DNA from: Lachnospiraceae bacterium XBB2008
GTDB taxonomy: Bacteria > Bacillota > Clostridia > Lachnospirales > Lachnospiraceae
Direction of reading: 5' to 3'
Assembly (NCBI GenBank): GCA_900102235.1
Contig: FMVL01000005.1
Span: 248,001-312,000, forward strand
Length of the DNA stretch: 64,000 nt
The position numbers and the translations under genes are program-made. This document shows positions 7,474 through 14,978 of the stretch, in pieces; positions within the stretch are counted from its first letter, which is position 1; each line of letters starts with the position of its first letter. The notes beneath the pieces were generated by a model, which was not told the origin of the DNA, ran no database searches, and saw only the letters and a list, made by a program, of their open reading frames with translations.

Positions 7474-8994
7474 ATGGCAAAACTGGTTATCAACAATGAA
7501 TCAAAGAAGAGCACGATAGCTCCCGAGATCTACGGACATTTCTCTGAGCACCTGGGCAGGTGTATCTACGAGGGCCTGTATGTAGGCGAAAACTCGGACA
7601 TCCCCAATGTGAACGGAATGCGTACTGATGTCGTAGATGCGCTTAAGGAGATGAAGATTCCCGTACTTCGCTGGCCGGGCGGATGTTTCGCGGATGAATA
7701 TCACTGGATGGACGGCATCGGACCGAAGGAAAAGCGCAAGAAGATGATCAACACCCACTGGGGTGGGGTTGTTGAGGATAACAGCTTCGGTACACATGAG
7801 TTCTTTGAACTGTGTAAGCAGCTGGGCTGCAAGACCTATGTAAATATGAATGTAGGAAGCGGAACCGTACGCGAGATGAGCGAGTGGGTTGAGTATATAA
7901 CCTTTAACGGCGTTTCACCGATGGCCGATTTACGTAAGGCAAACGGTCACGAGGAACCCTGGACTCTGGATTATGTAGGCGTAGGAAACGAGAACTGGGG
8001 CTGCGGCGGCAACATGCGTCCTCAGTATTATGCCGATGAATATCGCAGATATCAGACTTATGTACGCGGATACGCAGGAGCGGCTCCGATTCAAAAGATC
8101 TGCTGCGGCGCCAACTCCGGTGATTACGACTGGACGCGCAAGGTTCTGGAGACCTGCTTCGACCATTCGGAGCCTCATCAGCACGGCTTTATGGATGGTC
8201 TTTCACTTCATTATTATACATTGCCCGAAACTGAGGATGATTGGAACTTCAAGGGTTCGGCTACCGATTTCACCGAGGAGGTATTCTACCAGACTCTGAA
8301 GCGCGGCATGTATATGGAAGAACTCGTGACCAGACATGGTGCGATCATGGATCAGTTCGATCCCGACAAGAAGATCGGCATGATGGTCGACGAGTGGGGT
8401 ATCTGGACCGATGTAGAACCCGGAACCAACCCCGGATTCCTGTATCAGCAGAACACCATGAGAGATGCTCTGGTTGCAGGAAACACGCTGAACATATTCA
8501 ACAAGCATTCGGATCGTGTGAAGATGGCCAATATCGCACAGCTGATCAACGTACTTCAGTCAGTGATGCTGACAGAAGGTGCGAAGATGATCAAGACTCC
8601 CACCTACGCCGTATTCCACATGTATGCGGCTCATCAGGGTGCGGAACTGCTCTCCAGCGAACTGCTTGAGGCAGGCAGCGTAGGAAGCGGTAAGAACGAA
8701 CTTGCCAAGGTATATGAATCCGTATCCGAAAACTCTGACGGTGTGATTACGATCACTCTGACGAATAACTCTCTGGAGTCCTCAGAGGATGTAGAGATCC
8801 GGCTGACCAAAGACGGCAGTTCATATGATGTGTGTGAGGCAGCCGTAGTTACCGGCAAGATGAACGCACATAACACATTCGAAGCTCCCGATGTGGTCAA
8901 AGAGGAAGCCTTCACCGCTTACTCCAAGAACGCCGACGGCATCAAGGTCACCCTTCCGGCCTGCAGCGTAGTGAGCGTAAGACTTAAGAAATAA
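7474..8994 (+). CDS. abfA: Alpha-L-arabinofuranosidase, GH51
   Basis: 506 residues, full length for intracellular GH51. It is a TIM-barrel with the acid/base glutamate in G-N-E-N-W-G (E173) and the nucleophile in V-D-E-W-G (E307), and R-W-P-G-G-C-F-A-D-x-Y-H-W near the start is family-typical. A C-terminal beta-sandwich begins near residue 390. There is no signal peptide, so it acts in the cytoplasm on imported arabino-oligosaccharides, removing terminal alpha-L-arabinofuranose. Start ATG 7474 follows TTGGAGG; the frame is open further upstream into the malic enzyme gene, but that part lacks a ribosome-binding site. No arabinose transporter or regulator is nearby. Confidence 0.93.
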   Translation: MAKLVINNESKKSTIAPEIYGHFSEHLGRCIYEGLYVGENSDIPNVNGMRTDVVDALKEMKIPVLRWPGGCFADEYHWMDGIGPKEKRKKMINTHWGGVVEDNSFGTHEFFELCKQLGCKTYVNMNVGSGTVREMSEWVEYITFNGVSPMADLRKANGHEEPWTLDYVGVGNENWGCGGNMRPQYYADEYRRYQTYVRGYAGAAPIQKICCGANSGDYDWTRKVLETCFDHSEPHQHGFMDGLSLHYYTLPETEDDWNFKGSATDFTEEVFYQTLKRGMYMEELVTRHGAIMDQFDPDKKIGMMVDEWGIWTDVEPGTNPGFLYQQNTMRDALVAGNTLNIFNKHSDRVKMANIAQLINVLQSVMLTEGAKMIKTPTYAVFHMYAAHQGAELLSSELLEAGSVGSGKNELAKVYESVSENSDGVITITLTNNSLESSEDVEIRLTKDGSSYDVCEAAVVTGKMNAHNTFEAPDVVKEEAFTAYSKNADGIKVTLPACSVVSVRLKK

Positions 8995-8999
8995 GGTTT

Positions 9000-9920
9000 A
9001 TGAAAAAAGTATCCGTCATCGTTCCGTGCTTCAACGAAGAAGAAGTAATAGATGTGTTTTACGAGAAGCTTACCTCCTTTTGGAGGGAAGCTTTGGCTCA
9101 GTACGAGCTGGAACTGGTTTTTGTAGATGACGGATCGACCGATCAGACCCGCGACAGGATACTTGGTATTCTGGCTAAGGACGATACAGTCAGGTACGGT
9201 TCTTTTACAAGGAATTTCGGTAAGGAAGCCGCAATGTTTGCAGGTCTTAATCTGTGCAGCGGTGACTGCGCGGTAGTCATGGACGCCGACCTTCAGCATC
9301 CCGTAGAAGTAATTCCCGATATGATCTCAGCGTGGGAAGGCGGATATGAGATCGTAGAGGGTATCAAGAATTCGCGGGGAAAGGAACGCGGTGATCACAG
9401 TATCCTGGCGGCAATTTTTTACAGGATCATCAGTTCACAGACCGGTTTTGACATGAGGAATTCCTCGGATTTTAAGCTTCTTGACCGCAAGGTCATAGAT
9501 GTGCTGGGCACCTTTACCGAACACGAGACATTCTTCAGGGCGCTTTCTTTCTGGACGGGATTTAAGAGCACTTCAGTGGAATATGCGGTTCAGAAAAGAG
9601 CCGCCGGCAAGAGTAAATGGGGAAGTTCCTCGCTGATCAGATACGCATTCAGGAATCTGATCGAGTTCACCTATGCTCCGCTGTACCTGATAATGGTTCT
9701 GGGAATAGTTGTTATGCTGATCGGAGCATGGCTTGGGATAGATGCCGTGATCACTTATTTTGAAGGAAAAGCCGTAGGGGGATATCCTTCTCTGGTGATC
9801 CTGATCACTCTTTCGACCGGAGCGATCCTTACTAGCTTGGGGATAATCTCGGTATATCTGGCAAAGGTTTTCAATGAAGTAAAGAACCGCCCCAGATATA
9901 TATTCAGGGACCATAATTAA
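9000..9920 (+). CDS. GT2 family glycosyltransferase (polyprenyl-phosphate hexosyltransferase type)
   Basis: 306 residues. The N-terminal ~220 residues form a GT-A fold with V-P-C-F-N-E-E, V-D-D-G-S-T-D and the metal-binding D-A-D-L-Q-H-P. Two membrane helices (about 222-245 and 260-287) end the protein. This is the DPM1/GtrB/ArnC layout, enzymes that move a sugar from a nucleotide donor to undecaprenyl phosphate on the cytoplasmic face of the membrane. It starts 6 bases after the GH51 stop with a weak AAGG site. The convergent gene behind it is a YdjC-type deacetylase, so both may act on surface glycan; that is inference. Confidence 0.88.
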   Translation: MKKVSVIVPCFNEEEVIDVFYEKLTSFWREALAQYELELVFVDDGSTDQTRDRILGILAKDDTVRYGSFTRNFGKEAAMFAGLNLCSGDCAVVMDADLQHPVEVIPDMISAWEGGYEIVEGIKNSRGKERGDHSILAAIFYRIISSQTGFDMRNSSDFKLLDRKVIDVLGTFTEHETFFRALSFWTGFKSTSVEYAVQKRAAGKSKWGSSSLIRYAFRNLIEFTYAPLYLIMVLGIVVMLIGAWLGIDAVITYFEGKAVGGYPSLVILITLSTGAILTSLGIISVYLAKVFNEVKNRPRYIFRDHN

Positions 9921-9930
9921 TTCAGTAGAT

Positions 9931-10836
9931 TCAGATCGAACGGTTCATGACCGCATTATATTCGACATCTCTGTCCTTTGAGAAAAAGGCACGTCTGTCA
10001 TCGGGACCGAATTCCGGTGAATCCTCGGCTTGTTTGACTATGCCGGGATGGCAGATTATCTCTATCGTATCACCGTACTTACGAGCAGCATCCAGTACTT
10101 TGGGTGCTGCTTTTTCCATGCGTTTCCTATCCATGCGACCGGTCATGCAGACACCCCAGAACGGACAGTGGGATATATTAAACCTGTCCAGATTCTTGAC
10201 GGCACGCCGTGAAAGGATATGCAGTACCCGGTTTTTGATGATGTTCACGAGCGGAATGGTCCCGGAGAGTTCTTTTGAGAAGATAAAAGGAGAAAGCGGT
10301 TCATCGGGAATGCGGATGTATTCGACCGAATCAAGAAGATCCAGCTCCGTCAGAGCATCGAACAGAGCCTCAAAGACCATGGGGATCATATGGGTATGAA
10401 CGTGTGAATCGAGTCTCAGTGCAGCATCTTTGGGATAATCTTCATATACTCGTTCGATCTGTGCTTTAAGCTCTGCACATATATTATTGCGAAGAGCGGT
10501 CCTTTTTTTCCCGGGAATATAAGATCGGATGAAAAGCTTCCCCCAGGATGCGCACATGTAGCCGTCCTCGTTGCACAGAAGCGGATCATCGCAGCCGGAC
10601 AGAGAATGTCCGTCGATAAGATTTAAATGAATGGAAAGCGCGGGCTTTTTTTCAAAAGAATCCCAGTTTCGGCAGAGCATCTCCATGCAGTCCGTGTAAG
10701 CGGCCATATTCGGGAAGATGCTTATGCTGTCCAGTTTGCCCGCCCTGATCAGTTCGAGCATTCTTTTTGAGTTGTTTATCGAAGCGGCATAATCATCGCC
10801 GTGATAATCTATCCGCAGATCCTTTGGAGCGTCCAT
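9931..10836 (-). CDS. ChbG/YdjC-family carbohydrate deacetylase
   Basis: 301 residues with the family's metal-site motifs: H-G-D-D-Y near the N-terminus (N-terminal Asp pair), S-I-H-L-N-L (about residue 75), and D-S-H-V-H-T-H (about residue 143). YdjC enzymes remove acetyl groups from N-acetylated sugars such as chitobiose-phosphate or lipid-linked GlcNAc. The first Asp-containing motif is H-G-D-D-Y-A rather than the more common A-D-D-F/Y-G, a minor variation. There is no signal peptide. It points convergently at the GT2 gene, 10 bases apart, and diverges from the SPFH operon. In related genomes such genes sit with polyprenyl-linked glycan pathways; the substrate here is unknown. Confidence 0.87.
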   Translation of the reverse strand: MDAPKDLRIDYHGDDYAASINNSKRMLELIRAGKLDSISIFPNMAAYTDCMEMLCRNWDSFEKKPALSIHLNLIDGHSLSGCDDPLLCNEDGYMCASWGKLFIRSYIPGKKRTALRNNICAELKAQIERVYEDYPKDAALRLDSHVHTHMIPMVFEALFDALTELDLLDSVEYIRIPDEPLSPFIFSKELSGTIPLVNIIKNRVLHILSRRAVKNLDRFNISHCPFWGVCMTGRMDRKRMEKAAPKVLDAARKYGDTIEIICHPGIVKQAEDSPEFGPDDRRAFFSKDRDVEYNAVMNRSI

Positions 10837-10887
10837 CTAACAGCTGCCTTTCATCATGAAAAGTTCACATTTCCTATCCTAACACAA

Positions 10888-10916
10888 TTAACATGAAGCC
10901 GAAAATATAGTATAGT
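10888..10916 (+). promoter_or_regulatory. Sigma-A promoter of the SPFH/zinc-ribbon operon
   Basis: TTAACA (10888-10893) and TATAGT (10911-10916) with a 17-base spacer, about 70 bases before the SPFH start. The leader contains a small inverted repeat ATTGC...GCAAT (near 10923-10940) of unknown meaning. Confidence 0.6.
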
Positions 10917-10986
10917 ATATATATTGCATAAAAAAGCAATGTCAACCGGCGTCTTTGACGTACTATTTTCATAACAGGAGGTTATT

Positions 10987-12300
10987 ATGGGATTAATATC
11001 AGCAGCATTAGGCGCAGCGGGCGGAGTAATGGCGGACCAGTGGAAAGAGTATTTCTATTGTGAAGCATTACCTGAAACAGTCATCATGACCAAGGGTCAT
11101 AAGAGAGAGTCCGGCAGAGGCTCCAACAACGGAAGCGACAACATCATTTCCAACGGTTCCGTTATCGCAGTTGCAGACGGACAGTGCATGATCATCGTAG
11201 ATCAGGGTAAGGTTACAGAGATCTGTGCAGAGCCCGGCGAGTTTACTTATGATTCATCTTCCGAGCCTTCACTTTTTACAGGTAATCTGGGCGAGGCCAT
11301 CAAGCAGACATTCGCCAATATCGGCAAGAGATTCACCTTCGGCGGAGAAGCCCCCAAGGATCAGAGAGTATATTATTTCAACACCAAGGAGCTGATCGGC
11401 AACAAGTACGGCACTCCCAATCCCGTACCTTTCAGAGTAGTTGACGAGCGCGCAGGCATCGATATGGATATCTCCATGAAGTGCTTCGGTGAGTACAGCT
11501 ATCGTGTATGCGATCCCATCCTTTTCTATACCAACGTATGCGGAAATGCAGCCCAGGATTATAAGAGAGAACAGCTTGACAGCATGCTTAAGACAGAGCT
11601 TCTTACCGCTCTTCAGCCTGCTTTTGCCAAGATCTCCGAGATGGGCATCAGATATTCATCTATTCCCGGACACACCACCGAGCTTGCAGATGCACTCAAC
11701 GAAGTACTTTCCAAGAAGTGGAGAGAGCTCCGCGGTATCGAGATCGTATCCTTCGGCGTATCCTCCATCAAGGCTGATGAGGAAGACGAGAAGACACTCA
11801 AGGAACTTCAGAAAGCAGCAGCTTATACCAATCCGAATCTTGCGGCAGCAGCCATGGTCAATGCTACATCCAACGCTATGCAGACCGCAGCCGGCAACTC
11901 AGGCGGAGCAGCTATCGGCTTCATGGGCATGAACATGGCACAGCAGGCAGGCGGGATCAACGCTCAGAACCTGTATGCCATGGGCGCTCAGCAGCAACAG
12001 CAGCAGGCAGCACCGGCAGCTCCCGCAGCAGCAGGTTGGGATTGCGCATGCGGTCAGAAGGGTATCACCGGTAACTTCTGTCCCGAGTGCGGAGCTAAGC
12101 GTCCCGAGACCAGCGGATGGACATGCTCTTGCGGTACCGTTAATCAGGGCAAGTTCTGTACATCATGCGGAGCAAAGAAACCTGCAGGTGCACCTCAGTA
12201 TAAATGCGACAAGTGCGGATGGATGCCCGAGGATCCTTCAAATCCTCCCAAGTTCTGTCCTGAATGCGGCGATCCCTTCGGAGATGAGGATTTAGTATAA
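10987..12300 (+). CDS. SPFH-domain protein with C-terminal zinc ribbons (YdjI-like)
   Basis: 437 residues. The first ~280 residues are the SPFH-like domain annotated as virion core protein/YdjI, containing the phrase D-Q-W-K-E-Y-F near the start and an N-S-V/N-G-S-V-I-A-V-x-D-G-Q-C strand that family members share. There follow an Ala/Gly/Met-rich stretch, a Gln/Ala linker, and three CxC...CxxC zinc-ribbon segments (around 350-375, 383-405 and 410-430). In Bacillus subtilis YdjI is encoded with PspA, YdjG and YdjH and takes part in membrane stress and membrane-domain organisation; a similar role is inferred here. GGAGG precedes ATG 10987. The next gene starts 2 bases after the stop, so this is the first gene of an operon. 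Confidence 0.87.
   Translation: MGLISAALGAAGGVMADQWKEYFYCEALPETVIMTKGHKRESGRGSNNGSDNIISNGSVIAVADGQCMIIVDQGKVTEICAEPGEFTYDSSSEPSLFTGNLGEAIKQTFANIGKRFTFGGEAPKDQRVYYFNTKELIGNKYGTPNPVPFRVVDERAGIDMDISMKCFGEYSYRVCDPILFYTNVCGNAAQDYKREQLDSMLKTELLTALQPAFAKISEMGIRYSSIPGHTTELADALNEVLSKKWRELRGIEIVSFGVSSIKADEEDEKTLKELQKAAAYTNPNLAAAAMVNATSNAMQTAAGNSGGAAIGFMGMNMAQQAGGINAQNLYAMGAQQQQQQAAPAAPAAAGWDCACGQKGITGNFCPECGAKRPETSGWTCSCGTVNQGKFCTSCGAKKPAGAPQYKCDKCGWMPEDPSNPPKFCPECGDPFGDEDLV
11986..12037 (+). repeat. CAG-rich trinucleotide stretch coding a Gln/Ala linker
   Basis: A run of CAG, CAA and GCA codons inside the SPFH gene encodes a short poly-Gln then Ala/Pro linker between the coiled region and the zinc ribbons. 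Such triplet runs can vary in length between strains. Confidence 0.7.
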
Positions 12301-12301
12301 T

Positions 12302-13402
12302 ATGGCAGCTCAGTTAAACAATTATCAGTGTCCGGCCTGTACCGGTCCGCTGCATTACGTAGGTAGCAGCGATAGATTGGAATGTGATTATTGCGGCAGT
12401 TCATATTCGGTTCCCGAGATAGAGAAACTGTACGCCGAGCAGGAAGCCAAAGCCAAGGAAGAGTATGCTGCCGCACAGGCAGCAGGCGAAGGCTGGGCTG
12501 ATTCCGGAGCGGAATCCTGGGGAAGCGACGCCCAGGGCATGAAGGTTTATTCATGTCCTTCATGCGGTGCGGAGCTTATCGCCGATGCGACCACGGCAGC
12601 CAGCTGTTGTCCTTATTGCGGCAACAACAATGTCGTACCCGGTCAGTTCGAAGACGGAAGAAAACCCGATAAGATCATTCCGTTCAAGATAACCAAGGAA
12701 CAGGCTATAGAAGGCCTGAAGAACCATTATAAAGGCAAGAAGCTTCTGCCCAAGTCTTTTGCGTCGTCAAACAGCATCTCGGAGATAACCGGAGTTTATG
12801 TTCCGTTCTGGCTGTTCGACGGATCGGCATCTGCCGACGTGGTATATAACACCACCAAGACCAGAAGTGAACGCCATGGTGATGATGAGATCATCTATAC
12901 GGAGAATTTCGAAGTATTGAGGTCCGGTAAGGTGGATTTTGAAGATGTTCCCGTAGATGCATCATCCAAGATGCCTTCAGGCCATATGGATTCCATAGAA
13001 CCTTATGATTATTCGGATCTGAGGCCTTTTTCAACGGCATATCTGCCCGGATTTCTGGCTGACAAGTATGATATCGATATCGAGACATCGGCTCCCAGAG
13101 CGGATGTAAGATTCGAGAACACGCTTCTTAACGATCTCAGCCAGACTGTTACGGGATACAGTACGGTAAACATGCGTCAGAAGAATGTCCGTATCAGAAG
13201 AGGAAAAGTTGAATATGCTCTTTTCCCGGTATGGATGCTGTCTACCAAGTTTAACGGAGAAACCTATACTTTTGCCATGAACGGTCAGACGGGCAAGATG
13301 GTCGGCGATCTTCCCATCGATAAGGGAAGACTTGTCGGACTCTTCTTTAAATGGTTTATTCCGGTAGCAGTGATCTGCGGATTGTTCCAGTTACTGTTTT
13401 GA
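12302..13402 (+). CDS. TFIIB-type zinc-ribbon membrane-associated protein (YdjG-like)
   Basis: 366 residues. Two zinc-ribbon motifs at the start (C-P-A-C...C-D-Y-C, residues ~10-32, and C-P-S-C...C-P-Y-C, ~84-103) are followed by the characteristic D-K-I-I-P-F-K-I-T-K-E-Q segment, a large soluble domain with P-F-W-L-F-D and F-P-V-W-M-L, N-G-Q-T-G-K-M-V-G-D-x-P-I-D-K, and one C-terminal membrane helix (~348-365). The same arrangement recurs in the larger protein at 35429-37063, its paralogue. It starts 2 bases after the SPFH gene and ends 11 bases before the next small gene, so all three are one operon. Family members accompany SPFH proteins and are thought to be membrane partners; no enzymatic activity is known to me. 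Confidence 0.82.
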   Translation: MAAQLNNYQCPACTGPLHYVGSSDRLECDYCGSSYSVPEIEKLYAEQEAKAKEEYAAAQAAGEGWADSGAESWGSDAQGMKVYSCPSCGAELIADATTAASCCPYCGNNNVVPGQFEDGRKPDKIIPFKITKEQAIEGLKNHYKGKKLLPKSFASSNSISEITGVYVPFWLFDGSASADVVYNTTKTRSERHGDDEIIYTENFEVLRSGKVDFEDVPVDASSKMPSGHMDSIEPYDYSDLRPFSTAYLPGFLADKYDIDIETSAPRADVRFENTLLNDLSQTVTGYSTVNMRQKNVRIRRGKVEYALFPVWMLSTKFNGETYTFAMNGQTGKMVGDLPIDKGRLVGLFFKWFIPVAVICGLFQLLF

Positions 13403-13413
13403 GGAGGTGCCCG

Positions 13414-13761
13414 ATGAAGAAGAGATTATCACTTACAGCTATTTTCATATGCCTCATACTGATGAACACCATGACCGTATTTGCGGCAAGCGATTATGAC
13501 GGAGGGTCCGGTATCAGCATCGGATTATGCATAATCATCGGCCTGATCGTGGCAGGTATAGCCTGCTTTATCGCTTCGTCGAGCATGAAGAGTGTTCATA
13601 CCGCGACCGGCGCAAAACAGTATGAAAAACCCGGAACATTCGCGCTTGCAAGAAAGGACGATCGCTACATCAATACGACACAGCAGAGGATACATCACCA
13701 GTCTTCAAATCCTCAGGGTCCTGCGCCCCGTCCGGGCGGCCAAAAATCGGCACACAAATGA
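13414..13761 (+). CDS. Small secreted-type membrane protein resembling a TPM protein without its TPM domain
   Basis: 115 residues. It has a signal peptide (residues 1-24, ending F-A-A), a short Gly/Ser linker, one strong membrane helix (about 37-57), then a cytoplasmic tail S-M-K-S-V...Y-E-K-P-G-T-F and I-N-T-T-Q-Q-R-I and a Ser/Pro/Gly-rich end. In TPM-domain proteins (YdjH type) the same tail follows the membrane helix, and the TPM protein at 37050-37838 also carries T-T-Q-R-I before a Ser/Gly-rich end. What is missing is the ~120-residue TPM domain between signal peptide and helix. Start ATG 13414 follows GAGGAGG; the longer frame from 13351 overlaps the previous gene and has no ribosome-binding site. 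Function unknown. Confidence 0.78.
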   Translation: MKKRLSLTAIFICLILMNTMTVFAASDYDGGSGISIGLCIIIGLIVAGIACFIASSSMKSVHTATGAKQYEKPGTFALARKDDRYINTTQQRIHHQSSNPQGPAPRPGGQKSAHK

Positions 13762-13765
13762 TATC

Positions 13766-13795
13766 AAAGCCCGCCCTGATCCCGGGGCGGGCTTT
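13766..13795 (+). terminator. Probable terminator of the SPFH operon
   Basis: An 11-base-pair stem (13766-13776 with 13785-13795), mostly G and C, closes just after the stop codon. The following T-run is short (TTT then AATCG), so efficiency may be moderate. Confidence 0.7.
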
Positions 13796-13827
13796 AATCG
13801 GTGCGCAAAAGGGCGCACGTTAAGTTT

Positions 13828-14475
13828 ATGCGTTTACGAAATATCACAGGTTCAAGAGAGATGATCGCGGAAAGCGACCGGTGCGTGGAAACGCCCAAGG
13901 ATATGGCAGGCAGATGGAAGGAGCATTTCGGAAACGATGCCCCGATCTATGCCGAGATAGGTATGGGTAAGGGGCGTTTTCTTATTGATAATGCCATCGC
14001 GTATCCCGAGATCAACTATATAGGTATCGAGAAATACTCAAGCGTGCTCTTAAGAGGCATCCAGAAGCTGGAGGCCGAGCCTCTTTCCAATGTTATGCTC
14101 ATCCGCATGGAGGCAGAGTACATCACGGAGGTCTTTGCAGAAAGCGAGATATCCAGGATATACTTAAATTTCTCGGATCCCTGGCCGAAGGATAGACATG
14201 CCAAAAGGCGTCTTCCGTCAAAAGAATTCCTTGCCAGATACGAAAAGATACTGATCCCCGGAGGGACCGTCGAGTTTAAGACGGATAACAGGGATCTGTT
14301 TGATTTTGCCGTTGAAGAAGCGTCCCTGGCAGGCTGGGATATGGAGGTATGCACTTACGACCTTCACTCAGATGAAGCGCTTATGGCCGGAAACATAATG
14401 ACCGAATATGAAGAGAAGTTTTCTTCTGTCGGCAATCCCATATGTAAATACATAATACGGAGTCCGAAAAGATGA
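13828..14475 (+). CDS. trmB: tRNA (guanine-N7)-methyltransferase
   Basis: 215 residues, the normal length. Motifs: E-I-G-M-G-K-G (SAM-binding loop, about residue 41), G-I-E-K-Y and N-F-S-D-P-W-P-K-x-R-H-x-K-R-R-L (substrate and tRNA site, near 118), and E-F-K-T-D-N-R-x-L-F-D-F-A. It methylates G46 in the variable loop of tRNAs in the cytoplasm. The family begins M-R-L-R-x-I-x-G, so ATG 13828 is chosen over the GTG at 13801, although the Shine-Dalgarno is weak; a GTGCGC...GCGCAC hairpin (13801-13818) sits just before it. The stop overlaps the ATG of trmL by 4 bases. Confidence 0.95.
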   Translation: MRLRNITGSREMIAESDRCVETPKDMAGRWKEHFGNDAPIYAEIGMGKGRFLIDNAIAYPEINYIGIEKYSSVLLRGIQKLEAEPLSNVMLIRMEAEYITEVFAESEISRIYLNFSDPWPKDRHAKRRLPSKEFLARYEKILIPGGTVEFKTDNRDLFDFAVEEASLAGWDMEVCTYDLHSDEALMAGNIMTEYEEKFSSVGNPICKYIIRSPKR

Positions 14476-14978
14476 ATATAGTTCTGCATCAGCCGGAAAT
14501 GCCCGCCAATACGGGTAATATCGGCCGGACCTGCCTAGCTACCGGTACGCCGCTGCACCTGATCGAGCCTCTCGGATTTCAGTTAAACGACAAAGCTCTT
14601 AAACGGGCAGGGCTTGATTACTGGCACGAACTTGATGTGACCAAGTATGATGATTATGCGGATTTTACCGCTAAGCACCCCGGCGCTACCATATGGATGG
14701 CAACGACCAAAGCCCGCAGGACGTATGCCGAAGTGGAATACAAGCCCGGTGACTTTATCATGTTCGGAAAAGAATCCGCCGGGATCCCCGAGGAGATTCT
14801 TGTCGAGAACGAAGATCACTGCATAAGAATACCGATGCAGGCGGACATAAGGAGCCTCAATCTCTCCAATGCCGTGGCCATAGTCCTGTATGAGGCACTC
14901 AGACAACAGGGCTTTGCGGGGCTTGAAGAACACGGAAACCTGCACAGGTTATCCTGGGATCGGAATAATGATCTTTGA
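14472..14978 (+). CDS. trmL: tRNA (cytidine/uridine-2'-O-)-methyltransferase TrmL
   Basis: 168 residues of the SpoU/SPOUT fold without extra domains. N-I-V-L-H-x-P-E-x-P-x-N-T-G-N-I-G-R-T at the start, F-G-K-E-S-x-G-I-P near 100 and I-P-M...R-S-L-N-L-S-N-A-V near 125-138 form the knotted SAM site. TrmL methylates the ribose of the wobble base 34 in tRNA-Leu species. The ATG overlaps the trmB stop (ATGA), so translation is coupled. The carboxypeptidase gene starts inside its last codons. Confidence 0.93.
   Translation: MNIVLHQPEMPANTGNIGRTCLATGTPLHLIEPLGFQLNDKALKRAGLDYWHELDVTKYDDYADFTAKHPGATIWMATTKARRTYAEVEYKPGDFIMFGKESAGIPEEILVENEDHCIRIPMQADIRSLNLSNAVAIVLYEALRQQGFAGLEEHGNLHRLSWDRNNDL

Noticed and set aside
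13801-13827. GTG start giving TrmB nine extra residues
   Set aside because: Family N-terminus begins M-R-L-R, at 13828, and the region 13801-13818 is a hairpin.
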